A DNA stretch of 64,000 bases from Propionibacteriaceae bacterium (GTDB lineage Bacteria; Actinomycetota; Actinomycetes; Propionibacteriales; Propionibacteriaceae): NCBI GenBank assembly GCA_031265875.1, contig JAISCA010000043.1:1-64000 (forward strand), written 5' to 3'. The translations under genes and the position numbers were made by a program. Within the stretch, counting starts at the first letter, position 1. The number at the start of each line of letters is the position of its first letter. This document shows, one piece after another, positions 24,102 through 32,029 of the stretch. The notes below the pieces were generated by a model. The model saw nothing but the letters and a program-made list of their open reading frames with translations, had not been told where the DNA came from and did not search any database.

Positions 24102-26532
24102 CAAGCGCGAGATCATGGCCGACGTGCCGCCAGGCATGCGCCCCTTCACCAGCATCAAGGACTACATCGAAAACGTCCGTGGAACCGACTCAGTTCATCA
24201 AGACGCGAGCCTTTGCCGGGTGCTGGCCTGGACCAGCGGCTGGCTAGAGAAGACCGCCGGCACCGAGAACAATCCAGGAATACCGATTCCATGGGTCACG
24301 CTGGTCCTAGGCTCAGAGGTGTTGGACTCACTACCGCCCAAAGTGCCGCAGGCCTCTTTCATCGCCAATCTTGAAGCGAAGCTCAAATCAGAGCAGACAC
24401 TCAATAAGCATGGCTTTCCCATCGCCGAGGAAGCCAACGACGTCGCCCAGTTCGCCTGGACTCTGCTCGAGAGCCGTGACTCGATGCGACGGCCGGATGG
24501 CCGGAGCCATGGAAGCTCTGACCCCGAAGGCAGCAACAGCGAACCGGTGCTGCCTGACTATGACGACGTCCAACTGAACGTCATAGTGGCCGCGTACGCG
24601 GTGACCCGCGCCTACTTCTTTTCCAAGTTGGCGCAGCATGCCCCCATCAACCGGGAAGAGGACCAAGTCTTCGCCATCGCCTTCGGTTTCAAGTGGTCTG
24701 GTCCGCTCCAGGGCGCTGATCCGGAGGAGGTGTTCTGGCGTAGGGCCGCCGCCGCCCTGGAGAGTCTGAAGGCATTGACGGAGCACCGCCCGGCCGCGTC
24801 CGACATCGGCCTAGATCATCCAGCGAGGGCAACCCGAGTCGATCAGACAGTCATGATCGGACAATTGGCCGATCTCATGCAGAATTCCATTAAAGAACAG
24901 GCTTCACTGGCCAATGTGAGTTCTGGATCCTTACTGCTGCTGACAGAAATCGCCTGGCATTACTTGGTCGACACGCTCCGCAAAACGCAGGACCCGAACG
25001 CCTACCACGATTGGTCGGAACAACTTATCACCATTGATATGCAACCCGGCCGGGGCACTCAACCCAACCCGAGCCGTGTTCAATTCCTCAACGGGACCGA
25101 ACCGCTTGGCGTGGCTTACGAGGTCGCCAGCGACGCCATCGAGAGAGAACTCATCAACACTACTGAGTTACGCGACGCCCACCTAGCCAAGATGGGTGAG
25201 GCCATCCGCGCGGGACAACTCGATAAATTATCCGGTCATGACCGCGCGTACAAGGTCTACTGCGACCTGCTCCACGCTCAATCCGCTGTGCGTCGGAGAG
25301 CCTCTGATATGAAGACCAAACGTAAGATTGGGGATGGGGATCCGCTACCGGACATAACTACGGACTTCAATATACTGCCGAGACAAGGAATCGCGTCACC
25401 GAGCAGGAGCGTCCCCCCAGCTCGCCTGCCCCAATCGACTGAGTCTGCCAAGCCGACATCCCCTGACTCCGGTGAGACTTCAACCGAAGACGGCAGCGAT
25501 GTCCTATCCATGGAAGCGGTGCCATATGCCACGGCCGTCGTCACCACCTTTGACATCGAGCTTGAACTGGCCTTGTGGCATTTCCACCAGGAATCATTTA
25601 TGGTTATCATCCCCGTCAATGTGGTGCATGAGACCGATACGGTCTACAAGGGTCAGCAAGCCTGGGTCGGCTATGTGGTACATCCCAGAGATGGCGCTGA
25701 CGCCGTCACGTCGATCACCCAACCCCCAAAAAATAGCTTCTTCCTCGTCGAATCCGGCGAGGGCGAATCTGTTATTGCTGAGACAACATCAAATTCGGAT
25801 CGTCTTGGTGACACAAATATGCCTATAGTCGTCAAACTGTGCGGCTCTCCGCTCGTCAGTCTTCCGGAATTCCCCCGAGAACTCAGCAGATTGAACCCGG
25901 AGGCTAAACTACCCGTCTTCAACGATCTCGACCGAGCCGAGTTCCCTCTCGTGAGTGGATTCTGGGAAGCCAAGGAAGGGGTGAACCCGAAACAACCGAA
26001 ACTTCGCCACGGATTGGTGCTTGAAGATTTTCAAGCGATGGTAGCCGCCCTTCCTGAAGCGGACGCTACGGCCAAGCTGACTCTCCCGGCTAATCTGAGA
26101 GGATCGGTCAGCCCGGGGTATTGGCGATACTGGACCCTGCTCGGCGTCGATATGACTGACTCCGCCTTGCGTTATCGGCTGATCGGACAAATGCTGGGCT
26201 CAACCTTCGGGACCGGCGCGCCGCGCCAACAACGGCGGACCGGGGTAGCCATCAACCACGAACGAAGAGTGAACCGCAAAGCGCGCTCGCTGATGCAATG
26301 GCGTCAGATCGAAGTGGTACATGACGACGCATTGGCTTTCCGCACTGCTCTCGATCATTACGTTAAACACCTCAATGACGAAAAGTTACTCGACAGAAAA
26401 ATCGTCTGCGGGGCTGCAGATGGCCAGCCGAGTCCGATTAGGACCTCACAGAAGGATCCTGTAAGTAGACGGACCTGGACCTTCCACGGCGATCCCTGTG
26501 ATCTTGACAAAGACGAGAGGCATCAGTCATGA
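24094..26532 (+). CDS. Large conflict-operon protein of unknown function
   Basis: The 812-residue product overlaps the ATP-grasp gene by 8 bp and the STAND gene by 4 bp. The N-terminal half is helical with an acidic/Ser linker around 140-155. Residues about 470-740 show a pattern reminiscent of the tail of SIR2-like domains: IVVKLCGSP (KLHGS-like), HGLVLEDFQAM, and YWTLLGVDMTDSALRYRLIG (LGYSLxDxxxR-like). No NAD-pocket motif is evident at the N terminus, so if related it may be non-catalytic. Its fixed place between ATP-grasp and STAND genes suggests a partner of the ATPase. Confidence 0.6.
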   Translation: MASKREIMADVPPGMRPFTSIKDYIENVRGTDSVHQDASLCRVLAWTSGWLEKTAGTENNPGIPIPWVTLVLGSEVLDSLPPKVPQASFIANLEAKLKSEQTLNKHGFPIAEEANDVAQFAWTLLESRDSMRRPDGRSHGSSDPEGSNSEPVLPDYDDVQLNVIVAAYAVTRAYFFSKLAQHAPINREEDQVFAIAFGFKWSGPLQGADPEEVFWRRAAAALESLKALTEHRPAASDIGLDHPARATRVDQTVMIGQLADLMQNSIKEQASLANVSSGSLLLLTEIAWHYLVDTLRKTQDPNAYHDWSEQLITIDMQPGRGTQPNPSRVQFLNGTEPLGVAYEVASDAIERELINTTELRDAHLAKMGEAIRAGQLDKLSGHDRAYKVYCDLLHAQSAVRRRASDMKTKRKIGDGDPLPDITTDFNILPRQGIASPSRSVPPARLPQSTESAKPTSPDSGETSTEDGSDVLSMEAVPYATAVVTTFDIELELALWHFHQESFMVIIPVNVVHETDTVYKGQQAWVGYVVHPRDGADAVTSITQPPKNSFFLVESGEGESVIAETTSNSDRLGDTNMPIVVKLCGSPLVSLPEFPRELSRLNPEAKLPVFNDLDRAEFPLVSGFWEAKEGVNPKQPKLRHGLVLEDFQAMVAALPEADATAKLTLPANLRGSVSPGYWRYWTLLGVDMTDSALRYRLIGQMLGSTFGTGAPRQQRRTGVAINHERRVNRKARSLMQWRQIEVVHDDALAFRTALDHYVKHLNDEKLLDRKIVCGAADGQPSPIRTSQKDPVSRRTWTFHGDPCDLDKDERHQS

Positions 26533-29333
26533 ACACTGAGACCTGGCAGATGCGCTTGACGGCGCTTGAGGAACGATGCCCCTGGCGGCCTGAGCCGATC
26601 ATCAGCGCGAGATATCTGATCGGCCGGGACCAAGACGTCGACAACGTGATAAGGCTGATCCAATCCCGACCCGTTCTTGTGCTGCATGGTGAGACTGGGG
26701 TAGGCAAAACATCTCTATTCGCCGGTCTAGATCCCAGTCTTCAGGCTAGTTTCCGCGTCATCAAATGCGCGAAGTGGGCCACCGCTCCCTTGGCCGTAGA
26801 TTCGGATGGCAGCGAAAGACACGCCGGGTATAGTTTCAACCGACTGCTCGCAGCACAGGTCCAAGAGGAACTCGCCCTGACGAAGGATACTGTGGAAAGT
26901 TGGCTCGAGTTCGGCTTTACTGACGCGCTCAAGGAAGTCGTGTACCAGGTGGCAGGCAAGATGCCGATTCTGGTTCTCGATCAGTTCGAGGAGTTCCTGC
27001 GTGGCGCCACCCGTCACCAAGAGAAGGCCTTCGTCTCGTGGATCGAGGGCGTCAACGGAAATGACGAACCCATCAAGGTGATCCTGTCACTTCGGTCCGA
27101 GTACCAGCACCGTCTGATATCAATTCTCAGCAACTTGACCAAGGCTGGAAAGACCGACGCCTACCAGCTATTCCCGCTTGATCAGAAGGAAGACATCGAG
27201 ACTGTGATCCTTGGGCTAGACGGGGAGAACAGACCAGTCACCGCGTCTGTGGCGCAACGCCTCACTGCGGCCTGGGATCGCTCGCTGGAGTCCCCCAGCC
27301 CCTTGGGGTTGCTCCCACTGAAGTCCATGCTCTACTCGCTCTTCTGGCGAGCCAACCCGGACCGCGGGGAGTTGATGCGAAACTCGCCCAACAGCATCAC
27401 AGACGACACTCTCGACAAACTACTCGAGGACTACCTGTCCGACACTGATGATGCGACGGACGATGACGCGCTGCTGTCAGAACAAGTGCAGCGCGGTGTG
27501 TACTACGAATTGGTCAGCGACAAGTTGCAGAACTGTGAGGAGACGACAGGTGGCGACCCCGTCATGGGCGCTTTGGTCCCGCAGATCCTGGACCAGATCT
27601 GTGCCATGCGGACGTTCTTGGCCACGGCTAATTTCAAGGAGTACCGCCAACTCGACAGTCTGTTCCGCGACGCCAACCAAGCGACCCTCGATTTCGCGAC
27701 CGGTGGTCTGGAGCCGAGCGCGGCTGAGCGGATGATCGCAGAAGTTTTCGCGCAGGCGCTGGCTGACGCGGCGACCGGCGACATGCTGGCGGTCATCCGG
27801 GCAGGCGCTAACCAGGCCGGGCAGTGGGCGACTGACAAGTTCACCGGGATGCCTGTGTATGGGCTGGATTTCCCGCCCTGGGATAGACGACAGGATCCTG
27901 AGGACAAGACCTCCGCGTCATGGCTCGGGCTCACCCCGCGGTCAGCGCTGCTGCATCTCGCCCGCATGTTCGTCATGGCGGCCCAATGGCTGGACGAGTC
28001 GCATATCTGCCGAGTCCCGTGGGACGCCGAGGTCCCCAGCATCACCTTGTTCCACGACCAACTGTCGAACGCCCTGCGGGCCTGGGGCAACCGCCACTCC
28101 CTCGACAGCCGACGACTGGCGCAGGCCATAGTCACCTCGCCGTTCGCCACCCTCGGCCGCCGCCTCGATCTGGAGACCTTGGATTCGCTCCCCGGTTGCG
28201 ATGGCGACGGGCACGCGGTCGTGGCCAATGCCCGGTGGACCCGTAACCAGATCATCGGCCAGTTCGCCCGCGTCGCCTTCGTCAACTGTGACTTCCGTAA
28301 CACTCGCTTCTCCAATTGCCGCTTCGAGGGAGTCGTGTTCGTCAACTGCTCGTTGGACGGAACCCTCTTCGAGGGCTGCACCATCGTCGGATCACCTAAT
28401 GACAGGCTGGTGCAGGGTAGTGACCTGACCGATGGTCAGTCCAATTTCGACCGCGTCTGGGCCTCGCTCGAGACCACTTTGTCGGCGCCCAAATTCAAAA
28501 TCCCTGTGCCACCAGAGTTGGCCGACCAGATCATGACTCTGCGCGGTTACAGCCTGTCGGAAGGACGCCTCTGGCTCTACAGCACGGCGTCCGGAGTGGC
28601 CGCTCTGCCGCTCAGCGATGAGGACATCTGGCGGGCCGCTGGCGCGATCGCGGAGAGCCTGGCGGAGCTCCCGGACGTGCGCCGAACTGAGATCAGCCAA
28701 GACAGACTCCGCGACGGGGCGATCGGCGATATCGTTCTGCCGACCGGCGGCCTGGCCATCGTCGGAGGGCGCGTGTCCTCGCTTATGTTCTCCAAGTGCC
28801 TGTTCGAGTTCGCGGAGAACGCCACGCCCCAGACCAATCAGCCCGTCAGCGCTTTGACGCTGGCCTATGTCGGAGGCTCGTCCGTCGACTTCGTGGAACA
28901 AGACTCCATGTGGCTGTCGATCTACGGATCCGCCTTGAGAGGACTGTCCTTCTCCCGGCCGGTGGACGCCGATACGGCAGACGCTTCCGCTGAGGGCGAC
29001 GACACTGGTCGATTCCAGATCGATGTCTCCGAGAGCGCCCTAATTAACACCTGGATAGGCAGTAACATCCGAGGTGAGATCTGGGCCAACCACTCAACTT
29101 TGCAAGCGCTCACATCGCTGTCAACCACCGCCGACGGCTTCGTGATCACAGCCAGTCCAGGAGATAACAGTAACCAGCAGTACGTCGCACCACCAGCCCC
29201 AGAGAATTACCAAGGAGATGCTTCAGCAGCGCTCATGGTGCGGTGGACGGGTAACATCGAGTACAAGACAAACTACCGGTCACGTCCCGCCCAAGCCGAA
29301 TACGACGGCATCCTGGCCAAGGACGAATCGTGA
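26529..29333 (+). CDS. nSTAND-type NTPase with pentapeptide-like segment
   Basis: The 934-residue protein opens with PEPIISARYLIGRDQDVDNV, Walker A GETGVGKT (54-61) and Walker B ILVLDQFEEF (Asp151), the DQFEE signature typical of the nSTAND1 group of conflict NTPases. A helical region follows, then about 580-625 a run of pentapeptide-like units (FVNCDFRNTRFSNCRFEGVV, then FVNCSLDGTLFEGCTIVG). The rest (650-934) is beta-rich and probably the sensor. STAND NTPases oligomerise on ligand binding to trigger an effector; here the effector is likely the TIR protein encoded 4 bp downstream. Confidence 0.85.
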   Translation: MNTETWQMRLTALEERCPWRPEPIISARYLIGRDQDVDNVIRLIQSRPVLVLHGETGVGKTSLFAGLDPSLQASFRVIKCAKWATAPLAVDSDGSERHAGYSFNRLLAAQVQEELALTKDTVESWLEFGFTDALKEVVYQVAGKMPILVLDQFEEFLRGATRHQEKAFVSWIEGVNGNDEPIKVILSLRSEYQHRLISILSNLTKAGKTDAYQLFPLDQKEDIETVILGLDGENRPVTASVAQRLTAAWDRSLESPSPLGLLPLKSMLYSLFWRANPDRGELMRNSPNSITDDTLDKLLEDYLSDTDDATDDDALLSEQVQRGVYYELVSDKLQNCEETTGGDPVMGALVPQILDQICAMRTFLATANFKEYRQLDSLFRDANQATLDFATGGLEPSAAERMIAEVFAQALADAATGDMLAVIRAGANQAGQWATDKFTGMPVYGLDFPPWDRRQDPEDKTSASWLGLTPRSALLHLARMFVMAAQWLDESHICRVPWDAEVPSITLFHDQLSNALRAWGNRHSLDSRRLAQAIVTSPFATLGRRLDLETLDSLPGCDGDGHAVVANARWTRNQIIGQFARVAFVNCDFRNTRFSNCRFEGVVFVNCSLDGTLFEGCTIVGSPNDRLVQGSDLTDGQSNFDRVWASLETTLSAPKFKIPVPPELADQIMTLRGYSLSEGRLWLYSTASGVAALPLSDEDIWRAAGAIAESLAELPDVRRTEISQDRLRDGAIGDIVLPTGGLAIVGGRVSSLMFSKCLFEFAENATPQTNQPVSALTLAYVGGSSVDFVEQDSMWLSIYGSALRGLSFSRPVDADTADASAEGDDTGRFQIDVSESALINTWIGSNIRGEIWANHSTLQALTSLSTTADGFVITASPGDNSNQQYVAPPAPENYQGDASAALMVRWTGNIEYKTNYRSRPAQAEYDGILAKDES

Positions 29334-30349
29334 CAGAGGAAAACGCCCCACTCCTGGACGGCGATCCGAGCGGCACCCGACCGAACCAGTCGGGTGGAGG
29401 TGTACCACTCACCGTGTTCATCAGCTACCACAGGGAAGACAGCGAAGATTATGCAGATTTCATACCGCTGCTCGCCAAGAATCTACAGAGCACACTCCGA
29501 AATAGGACACCCGCACACGTAATTCTTGACATTAAGCAATATCCCTTATCTAGCGACTTTCAAGCCGATGTGGCCTCAGACCTCCTCAAACAGCCGATAT
29601 TTTTACCAATTATCACACCTGGATGGGTAGACTCCGATAATTGTCATAAGGAATATCGAGCGTTTCTCGCAGGTTACGAGCTTGATGAGCAAGCCGAGGA
29701 AGAGGAATGTGCGCAAACGGCCAACCGCGTACGGGTTCTTGTCTTACATGCCGAGGCCGTGAAAGACCTCCAAAAATACTTTCCCGACGAGCACTCCATT
29801 AAGACACTATTCAGAGGAAGCGTCGGGAGCGACCAGTACGTGCCTGATCGTAGTATCGTGCGCATGGCCAAGCGCAAGAAAGGGAGTGACGAGTGGGATG
29901 ATTGGATTAAGAAACTAGCCAGTGATCTGATCAAGATTCATAGGGACAAACCACCGAATCCGCCTGAACTCCAATCACACAACGGTTATCCAACGAGCGA
30001 TGATCTCATCGACGCCGTCCCGAAGACTGAACTCGAACCAGGACAGCTGCCGCCATCTCCGAAGGATGTCAGTCCAGCCGCGCCGCCACTTAGCACATTA
30101 TCCGATGCGATTCAAGACCGATGCTCCGCTCTGAACCTTAATAGCGCCAGTCTGCCCGACTGGCTCGGCGAACTAGATATAGCTCCAGAAACCTGGACCG
30201 GGAGCGACTCCCAGACCCTTCTCCTAGACCTCCTATTGACCAGGTCGCACCACGATGCGACCCAGCCGAAGCGATGGTTCGAAGGTGTGCTCCGCGACAT
30301 GGGCGCCACGGACACCAACGTTAGAAAGGCCGCCAAGAGTGCTAAGTGA
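29330..30349 (+). CDS. TIR-domain protein
   Basis: The 339-residue protein has a TIR domain at about 26-165: LTVFISYHREDSEDYADFIP, LDIKQYPLSSDF, IFLPIITPGWVDSDNCHKEY with an acidic residue at the catalytic-Glu position. A helical C-terminal region (about 250-339, DWLGELDIAPETWTG) may be a death-like adaptor binding the STAND protein. TIR domains of immune systems hydrolyse NAD or make signalling nucleotides. The TIR portion is clearly AT-richer than flanking genes, so it was probably swapped in. Overlaps both neighbours. Confidence 0.85.
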   Translation: MTEENAPLLDGDPSGTRPNQSGGGVPLTVFISYHREDSEDYADFIPLLAKNLQSTLRNRTPAHVILDIKQYPLSSDFQADVASDLLKQPIFLPIITPGWVDSDNCHKEYRAFLAGYELDEQAEEEECAQTANRVRVLVLHAEAVKDLQKYFPDEHSIKTLFRGSVGSDQYVPDRSIVRMAKRKKGSDEWDDWIKKLASDLIKIHRDKPPNPPELQSHNGYPTSDDLIDAVPKTELEPGQLPPSPKDVSPAAPPLSTLSDAIQDRCSALNLNSASLPDWLGELDIAPETWTGSDSQTLLLDLLLTRSHHDATQPKRWFEGVLRDMGATDTNVRKAAKSAK

Positions 30350-31469
30350 CCTCACCCCAGCCCAGCGACTCAAGCTCCTCCTGCTCGCCAACGGTCTAGC
30401 CGTCTCGCCCGCCGCCCGCCGCTGGATCACCGACGCCGCCCACGGGGCGGGACTCTCATCGGCCGATTACGCGTCCACCTCGGGGCCGATCCTCAAACTC
30501 GACGACGACGTCTGGGTCAACGCTCCCGTTCAGGACCACAACGCTTTCGCCGCCCAAGCCACCACTGTCTTGGACCTCGAAGGCGACCGCCTGGTGATCC
30601 ACGACGGGAATCTGGTGTCACCTGCCTGGTATTGTCTCCAGCCCCAGTACCACGAGCCCAACCATGGCCGTGAGCTGATGAATTTGGTCGTCACCCATGG
30701 GGACCGTGTGCGCTTGTCGCCGCTGCGGTCGTGCGCGATGACCTGCACCTTCTGCAACGTGCCTTACGACGACCCGCTCTCGACCTACCAGTTGAAGCCC
30801 ATCGACGCCTGCGTCGCCGCGTTGCGTGTCGCGGTCGACGATCCGATCCAGCCCGCCCATCACATTCTCATCTCCGGCGGCACGCCGAAGCCCAAGGACG
30901 TGGAGAACCATCGCGAGCTGTACCGCAGCGTCATCGAGTCGTTCCCCGGCGTCCCAGTCGACATCATGATGGTCCCGATCCCCGGAGTCATCGATCTGCC
31001 CGGGCTCAAAACCGCCGGGCTGAACGACCTGTCGATCAACCTCGAGGTGTACGACCGGGCGCGGCAGCAGGAGGTGGCCCGTCAGAAATACAACTGGGGC
31101 CGCGACTACTACCTCGACTTCATCGAACAGGCGGCGGACACGCTTGGCCCCGGCCGCACCCGGTCGATGCTGCTCGTCGGTCTGGAGTCCGTCGAATCGA
31201 CCCTGGCCGGCGTTGAAGCCATCGCCCAACGCGGCGGCGTCCCCGTCCTCAGCCCCTTCCGCCCCGACCCGGCCACCCCGCTGGGCGACATGGCGCCACC
31301 CGGCTTCGACCAGTTGCTCGACGTCTACCAGCGCGCCCAAGAGATCGTGGACAAATACGGCGCCTTCATCGGCCCGTCCTGCCCACCCTGCACTCACAAC
31401 ACGCTCAACTTCGGCACCGGAGCGGACGGAAATGTCACCTACGGTTATCCCCATCCGGCCATGCTCTGA
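30339..31469 (+). CDS. Radical SAM enzyme
   Basis: The 376-residue protein carries the CxxxCxxC [4Fe-4S] site at Cys132, Cys136 and Cys139 (SCAMTCTFC), then ISGGTPKPKDVENH (GGE-like), the INLEVYD strand and LLVGLES. A C-terminal CPPC (GPSCPPCTHNT) could hold a second metal or disulfide. I chose GTG 30339, 11 bp inside the TIR gene and behind GAAAGG. GC-rich like the ATP-grasp gene at the operon's other end. Substrate unknown; peptide or nucleotide modification are both possible. Confidence 0.85.
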   Translation: MLSDLTPAQRLKLLLLANGLAVSPAARRWITDAAHGAGLSSADYASTSGPILKLDDDVWVNAPVQDHNAFAAQATTVLDLEGDRLVIHDGNLVSPAWYCLQPQYHEPNHGRELMNLVVTHGDRVRLSPLRSCAMTCTFCNVPYDDPLSTYQLKPIDACVAALRVAVDDPIQPAHHILISGGTPKPKDVENHRELYRSVIESFPGVPVDIMMVPIPGVIDLPGLKTAGLNDLSINLEVYDRARQQEVARQKYNWGRDYYLDFIEQAADTLGPGRTRSMLLVGLESVESTLAGVEAIAQRGGVPVLSPFRPDPATPLGDMAPPGFDQLLDVYQRAQEIVDKYGAFIGPSCPPCTHNTLNFGTGADGNVTYGYPHPAML

Positions 31470-31555
31470 TCCGATTTACCTAGACGGCGGTATAGACAGA
31501 TGTGGACAGATACTTACCCCCTCTAAAATGATTGAGGCTAAGCAAGGAGGCTACC
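31470..31555. promoter_or_regulatory. Short gap before the SLOG-HD-caspase operon
   Basis: 86 bp with an AT-rich CTCTAAAATGATT and a strong AAGGAGG before ATG 31556. It could hold an internal promoter; no hairpin terminator was seen, so read-through from the radical SAM gene is likely. Confidence 0.35.
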
Positions 31556-32029
31556 ATGACCGCACTCGGTGTCACTGGACACCAGAACATCCCCCTGGCG
31601 GCGCGAGAATATGTCGTCGCCGGGATCAGGGACTGTGTCGGCGCCCAACCGGCCCCACTGATCGGCTACAGCAGCCTCGCCGCCGGCGCGGACCAACTGT
31701 TCGCCCGTGAGGTCTTAGCCGCCGGTGGCCAGTTGATCGCGATCATCCCTTCCCAGGGCTACGAGGGCGCCTTCGCCGAGGATGGGCTGAGGTCGTACCA
31801 GGACCTGCTTGCGAGTTGTACGGAGACGGTCACTCTAGATTTCACCGAGCCCAGCGAGGAGGCCTTCATGGCGGCGGGTGAGGAGGTCATGAGGCGCAGC
31901 GACGTGGTCATAGCCGTCTGGGACGGGTTGCCCGCCGCCGGCCTCGGAGGCACCGCGGACGCCGTCGAGTACGCGCGGGGCCTCGGTAAGACTGTCGTCG
32001 TGGTGTGGCCGGAAGGAGTACGGAGATGA
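31556..32029 (+). CDS. SLOG-like Rossmann protein
   Basis: The 157-residue protein resembles the YspA/cpYpsA branch of the SLOG superfamily: the nucleotide loop LGVTGHQNI at the N terminus, SSLAAGADQLFAREVL in the middle, IIPSQGYE, and SDVVIAVWDGLPAAGLGGTA followed by GKTVVVVWPEG at the end. SLOG proteins bind or make nucleotide ligands and recur in nucleotide-activated defence systems. It may produce or sense a signal for the HD and caspase-like products of the next genes. Overlaps the HD gene by 4 bp. Confidence 0.78.
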   Translation: MTALGVTGHQNIPLAAREYVVAGIRDCVGAQPAPLIGYSSLAAGADQLFAREVLAAGGQLIAIIPSQGYEGAFAEDGLRSYQDLLASCTETVTLDFTEPSEEAFMAAGEEVMRRSDVVIAVWDGLPAAGLGGTADAVEYARGLGKTVVVVWPEGVRR

